NCBI GenBank assembly: GCA_017591395.1
Contig: WEDG01003375.1
Location: 1 to 64,000 of the forward strand
Length of the DNA: 64,000 nucleotides
Source of the DNA: Schistocephalus solidus
Lineage: Eukaryota; Platyhelminthes; Cestoda; Diphyllobothriidea; Diphyllobothriidae
Reading direction: 5' to 3'
Position numbers and translations under genes: made by a program. This document shows positions 12,117 to 23,374 of this stretch, one piece after another. The notes beneath the pieces are model-generated. The model worked only from the letters and a program-made list of their open reading frames with translations. It was not told the origin of the DNA and did no database searches. The stretch's first letter is position 1, and every line of letters begins with the position of its first letter.

Positions 12117-15100
12117 GTCTTACAACCTTGTCAGGATCAAGGAGTAGATTGCATTTTCGATTGCACTAATCTTCCATAGAATTTTGAGAACGGAGGAGGC
12201 ACTGTCAGCCAACGAGGCTCGTTTCAAGGAACTGCATTCATTACTGGGCAATCTGAATGAACAGGGTAGATGCTTATCACTGCAGGTAAATGTGTATGTT
12301 CTTGTCTCCTTCATTAAAACGCTCGCTTCTTTCCACCCACTTGTGATGTCTGTATTGGTTCGTATATTTCGGTTCACGCATCTGTGTCCAGGATGACTGA
12401 CGGGCTGGATTGGCACATGGGTGGAGACGTCCATCTTCGATTGCCGTTATTACAGAAGGTCCTCCCTTCACAAAACCGCCAACACAATCGCCATCTGGCC
12501 AGTCACGACTAAGTCATTTTTTGGACGGCTGGAGGGCTATCAGCCACGCGCTCTGTTTAGACCTCTTAAGGTCTATTGGTTACTAAGATAGTAACTCGGT
12601 CCAATCAAGACTGAAAAACCACGCCCAGACTTGTTACCGTCCTTAACCGATCTCATGTAATGTTAACAGAAATTCTGAAATGCGCTTTCGACTAGGAAGG
12701 ACTCCTTAAATTGAGTTGTAGTATCGATCATCTTGTGGCATAATCCCATAATATTTCAGACATACCAGGATTCCGTCTTCTAAAAGAGCCTCTTATGGCC
12801 ACCTACAACAATCACGCTAATAATAATGACTACTTAAGTAGCATGTATTTTTCTATTGATTATCGATGTCCTTATAAATGCGAATATCTTTTAGAGAGAG
12901 CGTGTGTAAAATATCCTTGTGCATATTTGGCAACTAATCGCGTCTTCTTCAAAAGTGATGCTCAAAGAATAGCTATCTTTCGGTTTGTAAAAATTTTCTC
13001 ATTATAAGATTTTTCAAGACTGTACAATGTCCATTCAACTACCACCGTATCTATCCCTTTACTAATGCTGTTTATGACGTGTGTAACATAGCACACATCC
13101 ATTGCAAAAGTTTAAGAGCACTATATAGTGCCTTCTTAATGGCATAGAGGAATGTATGCTTTATGTACGCGGAAAGAATACGACTTGTAGATTTAAAACT
13201 GTACACGTGAATGTACCAGCAGATCGGGTCCTTAATTACTCAGGAATAGAACAACGTTTTAAAACCTAAATTTCTTCTTTCTTTAAGTAGAAGAAGTTGT
13301 GATTTTCCACCAGATAAGTACAAGAAAGTATATTTTTGTACGCGCTTCCCATAAAATTTTTGAAGCTCCGAGCCACAAGAAGACACAAACAGGTCATATG
13401 CTGTTACCCGGAAACACATCCTGAATCATCACAATGTGCCGCAATCACCAATCGACAAAAAATATTGGTAGGTGTGTTGTAAATTGACAAACAAGTGCTC
13501 ACATAATTGAACACAAATCGGTTAACATACATATATCCATGGCTTACTAAAACACGTAGACAGTTTTAGCGTCGATACCTACAGTAAGGATGTAATTACG
13601 ATAGATACCACTGAGCACGTATATTAAACTGTATCTCCTCTCTTGTCACACCCTGGACTGGGAAGTGTTTGAAGCGGTTTATAGCCCCATAAAAGGGGAC
13701 TGACATCTGAGAACAGCGCCACCTGTTTGATGCTCATCCAGACTCCCACCATCTGTAGCGATACTTCCTCGCCGAGCAGCGACACACCTGCGTGCTCCTG
13801 ATCGGTAGAGGCTGGATTTGTCTTCCAAGATGGGTCTGGGATAGCCTTACATTTTTCCATAACAATGGGTACACCAACCACCACCACTACTACCACCACT
13901 ATTATTATTATTATCAATGCTTGGGTGGCCGACTTCATTTTTCTCCACTTTCAGCACGAGCGATCAGCAAAACTCCATACAAGGCTATCTGCTCTACGGG
14001 CCTGCCTCAGCGGGGCAAGGCAAAGGCTTGTGGGGCGGAAGGCCTTAGCGACCTCTCTGAAGGACGAGCTGGCCTCTGTTGGTAAGAAAAACATTGTCAG
14101 GACTTTGCCATGTCTGAATTTCCTCCATCTTTTTGCGCCTTTGGCATCATTACAACTGCGAACATTTTACGCCCATGTCGGATAAGTACAATTGTCGCGC
14201 TTTTTCATTTTTTTTAACTTTATCGTAAATGATTGCTGACAAAAGCTACTCCGTCGCCGCGATTTGAGTAATCCAAATGAGCGAACACTATTCACCGTGA
14301 AGGATGTACAGAGGTCTTACCTTCAACAACTCAAATTAATACTCCTGGAACATGGGCGCCAGTCGACTAAGAGGGAACAAATGAGCCTTTATATAGTGCC
14401 ATAAGTTTGGATGCTAGTAAAAGTTGTGAAAGTTAACGAACGTTTTCTAGCACACTAAAACCAAAGGCTACAGCCGCATAGAACAGAAGTGTGCGTTTTT
14501 TAATGGTCTTCTAAACTAAGTCGTAATTGATCGTACGAAACTGACAAGTGTGCAAGTAAGGATTACTTATATGGCCGTCTACGTTGAACATGTGAACAGG
14601 AACTGCCCGTAATACCGTTGGCTTTGCGCCAAATTACAAGGAAATTAGGATTCTTTTTAAGATTAATTTTAGGGCTACAATTTGGGTTTATATTGGGGCT
14701 GGTTTTAGGCTTAGGACATCAGAATATTTACCTTTCCTGGAATTATACGCTGGATACCTTTTATTGCTTGGTCGGAGCGTTCTTATTTCAATGTCCAGTT
14801 TGGGGGACCATGTAAGTAATCCTTACCGTAATTTTTTCCCGCTGGATGACAGACAAAGTCTTAATAAAATATCTCATAATTTTTGCGCTTGCTGCATGCA
14901 GCATCGATAACTGAATCTATTCACACCTGTACGCCAAACATGCCGGTCGAACCATTTTTTCCTGGTCCACCAACGTTTATTTTCTGTCCAGTATACTCCC
15001 GTCCATGGCAAGCACACCTAGGCGTATATCTTGTCATCAATATCATGAAATTTTAACTTAAATTCTGAAGTGCGTTTTTGATTAGGAAGGATTGCGTAAA

Positions 15101-18100
15101 TGGCCTTTTAATGCAGTTAGACCCGCTTAGTTGTGGTTTTTTGTAGAGCATACCCAAAATATCCGCTAACTATTTTAATTTAATTTCGTGAGCGAATATT
15201 TTATGATGGAAAACGATTTACTACTTTTCAAAGATTAATATTAAATGTACAGGCCTGAATGTAAGAGTAATTTGACTCGTTTTGTTAAGAATAACAATTT
15301 AAGATGTGTTCACGCGTATCTGTAAGCAATATATTTTGAAAATTAATGTTGTAAGAGGACTTAAAAATAACACCAAAGTATTCTGGCAGGATAGCTTAAG
15401 GTTATGAAAACCAGTAGGACAACGAGCCCGTGGCTCAATGATTAGAACGTTGGTCTTCTATCCTCAGGTGTTTCTACACCCGCGGCTGGTTATGGCTGGC
15501 TGATGACGGCTAATAAAGCCAGGAATTACCATTCCAGCCTCCATTGTCCTTGTCGAAAATAGTCTTCTACCTATACTATTAGCCGCTGTGCGGCTGTTGA
15601 CGGGGCTCGAGAGTAAGCCTGAAGGCACAACGAGACGAGCGCGTCCCGTAAGCGATCGATGAGAGCGTATCTACCACTGTCGGCCAGTTATTGAAACATT
15701 AAAAACAAGCATACCAACATAGACCATCCGCGAGGGGTAAAGGCCTGGCAACCATGCTCTTTAAATACGGTGCCCCTTGTGCCCCCCTTTTACCCTTTTG
15801 TGCAGCTCTCTGATGATGGATTCGATAGAGAATCATAAACGTCCGGATAATAAAGCTTTTGTTCCAGTGATCGTATCACCTTCACGACTTCTTGGAACTC
15901 ATCTCTTCGATTCTATTAACGACAGTCAATGTTAAAACCCCACTTAAGGATGCCTTCCCAATCGAAGACGCACTTCCGACTTTCAGTTAGCATTTCATGA
16001 GCTTAGTCACTGAGTTCGCAGTTGTTGAAGTCATTTGGCATCTTCCTTACTATTTCCCTTCCTCTTTCAGTTTTTTCTCTTTGTTTGTTTTAGCAAAGGA
16101 AGTCTGCGAGGTTCAAAAGGCGTCCACTCTACTGTCTCGCCGGCTGGAGTCGGTTTCTGGACGTGTGGAATCAAATAAGTGCGTCTCAGTATAAATTATC
16201 TCAGAAGTTTTCCCGCGGGGCACATATAGCCTAGGTCTTAAATTACCTTCGGACGATTCCGAAGGCGAACCGACAAAAATGGATCCCACACACTGGCCGT
16301 GAAATTGACTCCTATGCAATGGTTAAGTGGATTCGATTTCGATGAACTGGCGATTTCGTGAAGGTATCTAATGAGGGCTTGCCTATCTGCACTATTTATA
16401 TGATGCAGTAGCATAACGACTGTATCCCGTACATACTGCAGCTCCTTGTGTACGAATTATCCTTATATAATACGCTTGCATAACTGTCTCCTCCATGGAG
16501 AAAGTGCGACCGGTGTCCGCCGATATGGTTAACACAAACAGTGATGTGAGGGTACCTTAAATACCTCATTAAAGTGCCTGGGGAATGGTCGGTAGACGCA
16601 AAGATGTTAGTTCCAAGAAGCAGTTTAGAAGAGTGGGACGCAATCCCTGGAACGAGATAGTTATTTGCCTTACGTTTCAGATTCTCACTCGAACCAATCA
16701 TTAGGGACAGTCGAAGGGACTGCAGACCAATGGCCAACCCCTTCCAACGTGTCCTCGTTTCTGACTCACATTCAAGGCCTGGGTTAGCCTCGTTGGGCAT
16801 CTTTCTATACACCGCAACAACAACACGAACGTCCACATTGCATCGGTGAACAGTGCTAACGTGGAACTTCCTCTCCGAACCTGCTAAACTGTAAAACGTG
16901 TTCTAGGTCCGAATTAATCTACTTGGGCGTCTGTACGCGTTCACATACCCAATGTCATCTCTTAGACGAGTTCCACGACCGCCGGCCGCAGAGGCTCCAG
17001 GAGCCCTGCGGCCTCTACCTGCAGAACGCGTCAGATTTTCTGCCGCTACGGTCTCAGGAGCTCCAACATGGAATACAATGGACAGAGCATTCGATGCAGC
17101 AACATCCAGGAAACGTGAATCAATTCACATAGCAGTTCGACCGTCGTAGTCCGATGATGTCCATCGTTCGCTCCACAGCATGGCGGTGCAGGGACGGTAA
17201 CTTACGCGTAGATTAGTTTTAAGTGATAGTAGACTTACACTGCGGCTACCGCACTCCCTTTTCCCTTACGAGCATGTGCCTGGTGTCAAGACAGTCCAGA
17301 AAACCGGAGGTGGTGTCGGGCGTAGGTGGCTGGCGCAGTAGTAGACGCTCTTGACCGGGCCGTCACACCTAAATCAGATCCCACGGAGTGGAAGTGCCAT
17401 AAATGGCAAGTGAATGGTGCGGCATTTATTATGGGTATTCAACCTGTGTAACGCCTGTCGCACCCTGATCTGATCCCTGTATTGCCATACACACTGGCCG
17501 CAACTACTTACACCTACAGCGGTTTGCCGTGCAGCAGAACACAATACGTGAACTTCCGCGCCCTAATCGTCATCAGCATCCTCGCCAAGCGCTCCCACCT
17601 GTCATTTTACGTCCCAACAACCACACCAAAATAACCCACCAATTGGACTCCCCACTGCCAACATGTATTCAGGACGTTCCGTCAGACATCGGTACGCACC
17701 TTAACATCAATCACGAAGCACTTCGTCAAGTCTGATAAGGATGGCCATCGTCCATGGGGACAGGCAAACTACTATTCTTTTTTCCCCATCTCGCTAGTTG
17801 TAAAGTTGAAAGCATAACCCGGACATCACAATTTGCCGCAGATTTCCGTGTGAAGTGAGCAATTTTTAGGCTTTGAGCTGAAACGCTTCCTCTTAGTAAA
17901 GGTATTGTCTACTACTACTTCATTTACATTTGCCAACGGTGATTTCAGTCTGTAGTTCAATCACACACCATTATATTTCTGTTCCTTAGTGCTTCGGTGA
18001 AACAGTTGCTGCAGCTCTGCAATATACGAAAATTCCACATGATTGGCGAACTCTGTGAACTCTTTCCCATCGAGGCTGTCGGTTGTCAGACTAAGCGACA

Positions 18101-21100
18101 GGTCCCTATTCCCTCAAAGCACGTGAGTCAAACCTTGTTTAACCTGCTCCTCCTCTCCAGAAACATTCTTGACTTTCGTGCGTCTGCTGTCTCCGTATTC
18201 ACGTCCAATGATGGCGTCCACAGAGAGGCGCGAGGTCATAAGCGCCGTGTCACTCAGTAGCTAGTGACCATATAACGTAAAGGGCGGAAAGTTTAATAGG
18301 TCCCTCGTCCAATTAGTTTGTATTTTTAAAGATGCCCGAATTAGTGTATTCCACAGACACGAGTCTGTCTTGTAGACCAAAACAGAGCTAAAGTGAGACT
18401 CCAAATCTCTCTAATCGTCGCATAAAATACGTTCTGGTTTTTTCAGCCGCTGGGGTGACTCGGGTGACCACTGCTCGACACGGGACTTATTAATGTTACC
18501 GCACTTGCCATTAACCCGGGTAAATTTTGTTGATGGGCAGGAAACTGATCCTCTCGGCGTCACTAACTCCCAACAAATCTAAATGGGGTGATCGTGCCAT
18601 AGCTTCGTTAGAAAACCGGTCCAGTCCTGACGCACCGAACAGCGATTGTGTGGACGTTTTGATGAGGTGATGGCTTCCTGCGGTCACGGCAGTCGAAAGT
18701 GAACGTCTCCATTGACGCACCCCAATTTAGGGATTGTGCCGGACAGCGGAAAACCTATGAAATGCTTCAAAACCGCTGTATTTGGTGGTGAATATATTGG
18801 TAATCTTGTTGTATGGTAGCTGACGCTTCATTTGTCAGATTCGAGAGCCTGTTTAAGTGAAGCTAGTCTTTGCTGAAGGTAGTTCCGCAGCTGTAAGTGG
18901 ACGCTGGTTCCATCTTTCCGAGATTTCGGTCGTTCCACTGGAGCTTAAGACAAACACACTGCATTCAGGAAAGGAGCTTGTAACTGTAGCGTCGGATAAC
19001 TTAGAGTTGCGAAAATTTCCAACAAAGGATTCAGAAGGGCTGTTGGCGAGCCTATGCGTGCTTTTTGTAAATTCTCTTCGGATCAGTGCATATATATGGG
19101 GACGGGGTACAACCTAAAACATGCGATCAACAATATTCGTCTGTTCATACAAGTGGAGCAGTTTAAGGGGAGGAGAGGGTGTGGAGGAGTACATGTAGTT
19201 AAGTGGTCGTTGGCGTTTGCAGGAGATTCTTTCGTGCGCACAAGACCGGTTTCATCAACCTGGTGGCCGTCGCTTCTGCTGGTGCTAGCAGACGCTGACT
19301 CAGTAAATCACACTGAAGGCGGGCTTTTTAAATTGAGCCGCCACCTTTTCTGCTCTCTATTCGCATATGAATCCTCTTATATGTACGTCGTTTGGCCTAC
19401 TTCACCTATTGTATACCGAATTTCAACCCTATTTGTTTATTCGAACAACAAAAATGAGTTCATCAGCGCACGAAGCTGGTCCAATTTGGTCGGTATTTTA
19501 AGACGCATTCAAGGTGGATTCTTTATGATGCAAGTATACGCATTATTCAGCCATTCGTTTGTGATCTTCCAGTGTTGTGTGGTTTGTGTGCCCAACCTTA
19601 TTCACGGTGAATGGAGGACATTTTTTTGCTGAAAGTTTTGGAATTTTTACTTTCAAAAATTAAAACGTAGCTCTCTCTCTGAAGGCCCATATGATGTCCG
19701 GAATCCACTATGTATGTAAGAATAGCGCTGTTAATGCTCTTGACCTCGCCTTTCTCAGTCATGCGGGAGGTGTTCCCTTATCACCACCTACCTATTCACG
19801 CGACTCCGTCGTATAACAAGGCGAACATTGTTGATCGCATTTTTAGCGTGTAGCCTGTTCCCATTTAAATTTACAGGCCGGATGAGAATTTATCAAAAGC
19901 ACTTGTATGCTGGCCAACTGGTCTTCAGATCACTTAGTAGAGTTTACGCGAATATTGCCACACAGGCTTGTTTTTCCTCTGCGTTCGTGGGGGTATATGA
20001 TGAAGTTCTATGAGAATGCTTTATACCGCAACACGTGAATCAGTTTCCCCAGTAGTTAGGATTAACCGCATCTTTTGGCTCACCAGAGGAAAGCCGTGTG
20101 TTTCTCAGCTATCCTCCGCCACCATCTTCCTGACGTTAGCAGCTAAGGTAAAAGATACTTCCAGTCGTCGGGGGGATTCTTATTTTCCCGTTAACTGTAC
20201 AAGCAGAACCGTTCTCTGAGCGCTAAGACCCGGTCAATGTCCTGCTTATCCCAAAATAAGTTAATGTGGGAAAACTACTGTGATGTAAGTCTAGTCTACA
20301 TTGTCGCAACGGATTTTGTTCTCTTGTTCGTTGCCACCCCATTAGTACTAGACTACGAAAGGCATTGATCGGTTCTCAAACAAATGTTTTTACTCGCCAG
20401 CTTCGTTGTACAAGCCGAAATATTCATACGCGGCATCTCTGACCAGAGCAAGGAATCTTCTTTTAAGCTGATCTTTGTAGCAGTATAAAAGTGGGCCATA
20501 TTAGCCGCCTCACATCGGCTAGTAATGCACGGGACGTAATCGTGGCTGACGAGATCAGTTGTGATCCCAGTCGTATTCCCTACAAAAGGTTGAAAAACGA
20601 GGATGAAAATTATCCGCGGATATGCGGAGCGGCATTTTGTCATCAAGCCAGTCTAGTTAACCCGGGGAACCAGGTCCTCACAGAATGTCAAGTAGTAGTA
20701 GTATTACGGGAGACTCTTCCTCGGCAAGTTAATGATCTGTGCTTTTTCGCAGGAACGACATCAACCTGAGGCATTGTCGCTTTTTTAATGCAGTACTCCT
20801 GCAGCTCCGTCTGATTTAATCGCACTCGGGGGCCCGAAAAAAAACGGGGTGATAAAAACACATCACTTCTTATGTTTCGGTGCAGTTAATAAGCATCTGT
20901 CGGACTGTGCTGGTGGACAGTGATGCACCCGGCACCAGCTCCACCTCCATTGCCTCCTGGCTGGATGTCGGCGACGGCCTTCAGCCGAAGCTCTCTTCCG
21001 TAGCCGCGGGCCAAACAACCGGTGCCACTGCCGCAGCCTCCGGAGGGATGCAACCGCCTGCAGAGGAGTCCATTCGACTGACCCAATCTGCGCGTACCCT

Positions 21101-23075
21101 CTTGCTGGCGAACAAGGCACAAACTGCGGCGGTGAGTCTGGGTCACGTGGTCTCCTTCCTGCAAATCCTCTCTGCCATTCTTGATGTTCCTCTACGCTAT
21201 CCGCTGAGCACTGTTCCGATGGGTAGCTGCCGATCCCACGTTATTGATCCCGTCATTGCTCATTTAGAGGACGGAGAGCGACGGTAAGTTGACTCACTCG
21301 GCTTTTTTTTCAATTTTCCAGAGTAGTATATCGTCAAGTCTCTGATTTTAGATGGACTTAGATGGGGCCACTTGTACTACTAACTAGACTGATGGTAATA
21401 AAGGTACCGGGAAGAGTAATTTATTATTTTGAGCCTCCGGGATGGCTCCCGAATCCGTCGCCAGGGATATGTACGAAGAAGCAAGGTCAACCAGCTTACG
21501 CAGGACTTGCCAAGAAGGAACGAAGTTCGATACATTTGCTAGCCAAGTAATGACTCGATTCTCACGCCTCGATCATCTCTCGGGTAGTTCGAATTTCTTC
21601 TGGTTTGACAATTGATGTGGCAGCAAATTCAACTTATAAAAAACCATTCTGTGTTCTCGTGACCTAGTCGCATCGTTCGACCTGTGCAATTGCGAGTGCA
21701 GTGAGAATCTAGGTGGTACGTAGCTAACCTGGGTGTGTGCGGATTCTCAGAGTTAGCTAAATCACTACCTGCCTCAACAGGGAGTCGTGGCCAGCCATAT
21801 CCCGCTGGAGCTTTTCGATCTTAGCCCAGTTCCCGAAACGATTCGCCCTACCTCACCCTAAACGACTTTACCCGCTGCAAAAATGGCACTTACTTCCACT
21901 CCGCCATTAGCGCGTAAAAGGAGGCATTTGGACTGTGTTAGAACTATCCGGACCCTTTTTCTCGTTAAAAAAATTGCCCGATCGATCAGCACACGTTTTT
22001 TTATGTAGAGCCTAGGCCCGCAAATATTTTTGTTCGCATCCTGAAATAGTATTCTCAAAGTGGCCAATAGATAAGTCATCGTATTCTTCCAAAATGTTTC
22101 CCTGGAACAGATTTTTTTACGAATTCTACACCTAACTGGACATTCATATTTTAAATGGCCAACGTCTGCCATAGTCCGCAAATAGTTTTTCATATCAGAT
22201 GCGTCGAAGCGATTTTTTGCGTACATGGTCATCCTAGATCGCGCAAACCTTGTTCGCAATTGAAAACCGGAATTAGGTTATCGGAATTCACTGCGTGGCC
22301 TATTGACATTGTCGGTTTTGTGATAAGAAAAATTGTATGCGACATTGCAAACTATTGTCATCACTTATGCTGGGGCAATTTTGCCCTTCAACCGTGTTAT
22401 TGGATTCAGACTGCCAGTCGGTGAAGGGTGAATGCTCACTTTTCTATTTTGACCAACCTGGTTAGGCAGGATTCTTTGTGGAGCCCTAACCTTGTAACGT
22501 GCATATACAAATCCCAAGTCGCACCTTTCAAAAATACCCACTCATTACAATTACTGATTTTACCCGGCCATTTTTTCCCACAAATTCTCACCAAACACTC
22601 GTGACCGAAGCAGTAATATTGCCATGTCTTTGCCACACGGTTCGTTATCAGGATCATTTCATTTTAATTATTTGCATAGGTATTCAATAAAGGTTAGTTG
22701 CATTGATGGATTGACAAATAAAGTGCCTAATGGGACGGGTGTTGACCCTCACTCCGGTAACGGCATCAACTGGCGGTCATAACCGAACTAGGATATCTTA
22801 GTGAGTCTATCCGCCGTGTCCGTTCTTGAACTGCCTTCTACTTCAATATTCTCATTTATTTGTATTGCTTTTACTTTTACCAGATTTCCACTCTACATTC
22901 AGCGAAATGTTTCCCTGCCCGCCTATCGTTATGGTGTTTTTCTGCTGAATCGGAATATTGCTCTGCTGCGGGCATTCTTTGGGCTCGCTACGCCCCACCA
23001 GCGAGCCACTTTGTGGAACTTGATGCACCTCATTGACACCCGACTACTCTGCACTGACAGACTACGAACCAGCAG
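11512..23075 (+). CDS. UVRAG: UVRAG orthologue (Beclin1-Vps34 complex II subunit), partial gene model
   Basis: Eleven exons with phase-compatible GT-AG junctions can be joined: 11,512-11,629; 11,665-11,702; 11,745-11,805; 11,843-11,949; 12,007-12,116; 12,180-12,285; 13,955-14,081; 16,094-16,178; 17,990-18,122; 20,886-21,283; 22,884-23,075. Together they give about 491 codons in family order: a C2-like domain with 'FYRSAASSELGAPSWSCVDM', a coiled coil, then the C-terminal block with 'VSLGHVVSFLQILSAIL' and 'VPLRYPL'. The model finishes with 'RFPLYIQRN' and 'YGVFLLNRNIALLR'. In animals UVRAG pairs with Beclin1 in the Vps34-Vps15 PI3-kinase complex II, acting in endosome and autophagosome maturation. 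ATG14 shares the C-terminal block but lacks the N-terminal C2 domain, which favours UVRAG. The true start and the disordered C-terminal tail are unresolved. Confidence 0.85.
12180..12285 (+). CDS. UVRAG: UVRAG exon 6: start of coiled coil
   Basis: Acceptor 'cttccatag' and donor 'ctgcag|gtaaat' bound an exon encoding 'EALSANEARFKELHSLLGNL', heptad-like and charged. It ends in phase 0, which matches the start of the next coding exon at 13,955. In UVRAG this region forms the coiled coil that pairs with Beclin1. Confidence 0.75.
12286..13954 (+). other. UVRAG intron, ~1.67 kb
   Basis: Contains one copy of the ~70-bp intronic repeat (12,654-12,722) and a compound trinucleotide microsatellite (13,873-13,915). 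Otherwise it is AT-rich with no assignable gene. Confidence 0.6.
13873..13915. repeat. (ACC/ACT)n-(ATT)n microsatellite
   Basis: A run of ACC/ACT triplets passes into an ATT run. It lies in the intron about 40 bp before the next UVRAG exon. Long Thr and Ile runs translated across it are artefacts. Confidence 0.85.
13955..14081 (+). CDS. UVRAG: UVRAG exon 7: coiled coil
   Basis: Acceptor 'ttctccactttcag' and donor 'gttg|gtaagaa' bound an exon encoding 'HERSAKLHTRLSALRACLSG' and onward to 'ATSLKDELASV'. Phase 0 in and phase 1 out. It is GC-richer than the flanking introns and rich in Arg, Leu and Ala, as expected of a helix. Confidence 0.8.
14556..14826. repeat. MITE-like inverted repeat in UVRAG intron
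   Basis: A 19-bp arm at 14,556-14,574 is repeated inverted at 14,808-14,826 with one mismatch (core GTAAGGATTACTTA / TAAGTAATCCTTAC). The enclosed ~230 bp has no conserved coding. The layout suggests a small non-autonomous DNA transposon; no target-site duplication was established. Confidence 0.5.
15424..15655 (+). repeat. tRNA-derived SINE copy 1
   Basis: Begins with a tRNA-like head (A-box-like 'GTGGCTCAATGATTAGA', then 'TTGGTCTTCTATCC', an anticodon-arm-like stretch). A body follows that is shared, in inverse orientation, with 23,375-23,536 and partly with 60,026-60,115. It lies in a UVRAG intron. The B box is degenerate, so this copy is probably inactive. Confidence 0.65.
16094..16178 (+). 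CDS. UVRAG: UVRAG exon 8: coiled coil
   Basis: Acceptor 'tttgttttag' and donor 'aataa|gtgcgt' bound an 85-nt exon encoding 'KEVCEVQKASTLLSRRLESV' then 'SGRVESN'. Phase 1 in and phase 2 out, continuing both neighbours. It is the last helical piece before the conserved C-terminal domain. Confidence 0.75.
16179..17989 (+). other. UVRAG intron, ~1.8 kb
   Basis: Contains a copy of the dispersed ~0.6 kb repeat R1 at about 17,130-17,420. A GC-rich block at 16,940-17,130 can be translated but lacks splice support and similarity, so it was not called. Confidence 0.5.
17130..17420 (+). repeat. Dispersed repeat R1, partial copy
   Basis: Shares blocks such as 'gttcgaccgtcg', 'ggtgcagggacggt', 'ttttaagtgatagtag' and 'gatcccacggagtgg' in the same order as 53,105-53,400 and (partly) 52,330-52,560. 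No conserved ORF is common to the copies. Confidence 0.75.
17990..18122 (+). CDS. UVRAG: UVRAG exon 9: start of conserved C-terminal domain
   Basis: Acceptor 'tctgttccttag' and donor 'aagcac|gtgagt' bound an exon encoding 'NASVKQLLQLCNIRKFHMIG' then 'ELCELFPIE'. This corresponds to the 'RRRQLxxELxxIYPIE' stretch of the UVRAG/ATG14 family. Phase 2 in and phase 0 out. Confidence 0.85.
18123..20885 (+). other. UVRAG intron, ~2.8 kb
   Basis: Contains the (CT)n-tailed repeat R2 at about 19,315-19,685. A 192-codon open frame at 19,054-19,632 runs into that repeat and is not conserved between its copies, so it is not called a gene. Confidence 0.55.
19315..19685 (+). repeat. (CT)n-tailed dispersed repeat R2, copy 1
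   Basis: Matches 42,235-42,545 and 50,765-51,125 along its length: 'gagccgcca', 'ctctccattcgcat', 'ttggcctatttcaccc', 'ttattcacggtgaatggagga'. The 3' end has the form 'ttcaaaataaagcgtagctctctct'. A poly(A)-signal-like motif just before a CT microsatellite tail suggests the 3' end of a retroelement. Confidence 0.8.
20886..21283 (+). CDS. UVRAG: UVRAG exon 10: core of the C-terminal domain
   Basis: Acceptor 'atgtttcggtgcag' and donor 'gcgacg|gtaagt' bound a 398-nt exon. It opens with 'LISICRTVLVDSD', passes a low-complexity Ala/Ser/Gly insert, and then gives the family signature 'VSLGHVVSFLQILSAIL', 'VPLRYPLSTVPMGSCRSHVI' and 'DPVIAHLEDGER'. Phase 0 in and phase 2 out. Antisense frames here are shadows. 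Confidence 0.9.
21284..22883 (+). other. UVRAG intron, ~1.6 kb
   Basis: No repeat family or exon recognised; short open frames on both strands are not supported. Confidence 0.5.
22884..23075 (+). CDS. UVRAG: UVRAG exon 11: end of conserved domain
   Basis: Acceptor 'tttacttttaccag' and donor 'agcag|gtacgt' bound an exon that joins exon 10 as 'GERRFPLYIQRN' and continues 'YGVFLLNRNIALLRAFFGL' to 'ATLWNLMHLIDTRLLC'. This matches the last conserved block of UVRAG. It ends in phase 2, so at least one more exon must follow. Confidence 0.9.
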
Positions 23076-23374
23076 GTACGTCAGGTGACTACTGGAACCG
23101 AACCCTTTTTGCTTGATCATTATCACCACCGTATTCTGTCAGTAGTCTGGCTCCAGTCAGCTCACGTTGGAAGACAGGAGACCAAGCGGACACGAGTCCG
23201 AGATAGACGAGAAACAACTGCATAATTATTATATATAAAGAAGGAAGAATTGTTGTTCGGGGTAATTTTATCGTCTGATGTATCGATCGAGTGAGACTAC
23301 TGTCCACTTTCAAAGTCTGAGACAACAGTATCATTATTTGAGGAACGCTCACCGATCGCTAACGGAATTCACAC

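Larger units (their letters stand above)
14082..16093 (+). other. UVRAG intron, ~2.0 kb
   Basis: Contains the MITE-like inverted repeat, a SINE copy and two copies of the ~70-bp intronic repeat (15,044-15,115 plus; 15,931-15,999 minus). No exon was recognised inside. Confidence 0.6.

Noticed and set aside
13792..14185. Overlapping open frames of 97 and 106 codons
   Set aside because: They run through the ACC/ATT microsatellite. Only the part at 13,955-14,081, in one frame and bounded by splice sites, is supported as UVRAG exon 7.
16396..16836. 146-codon minus-strand open frame
   Set aside because: No recognisable motif or splice support, and it lies in a UVRAG intron on the opposite strand.
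16923..17149. GC-rich overlapping frames, first taken for an exon
   Set aside because: No splice sites of the right phase and no family similarity; the true UVRAG exons join across it in phase.
19054..19632. 192-codon open frame on the plus strand
   Set aside because: Its second half lies in the (CT)n-tailed repeat R2; the equivalent frame is broken in the other two copies, and it sits inside a UVRAG intron.
20863..21164. Two minus-strand frames opposite UVRAG exon 10
   Set aside because: Arg/Gly-rich antisense shadows of the GC-rich exon; the plus-strand frame has the family signature.
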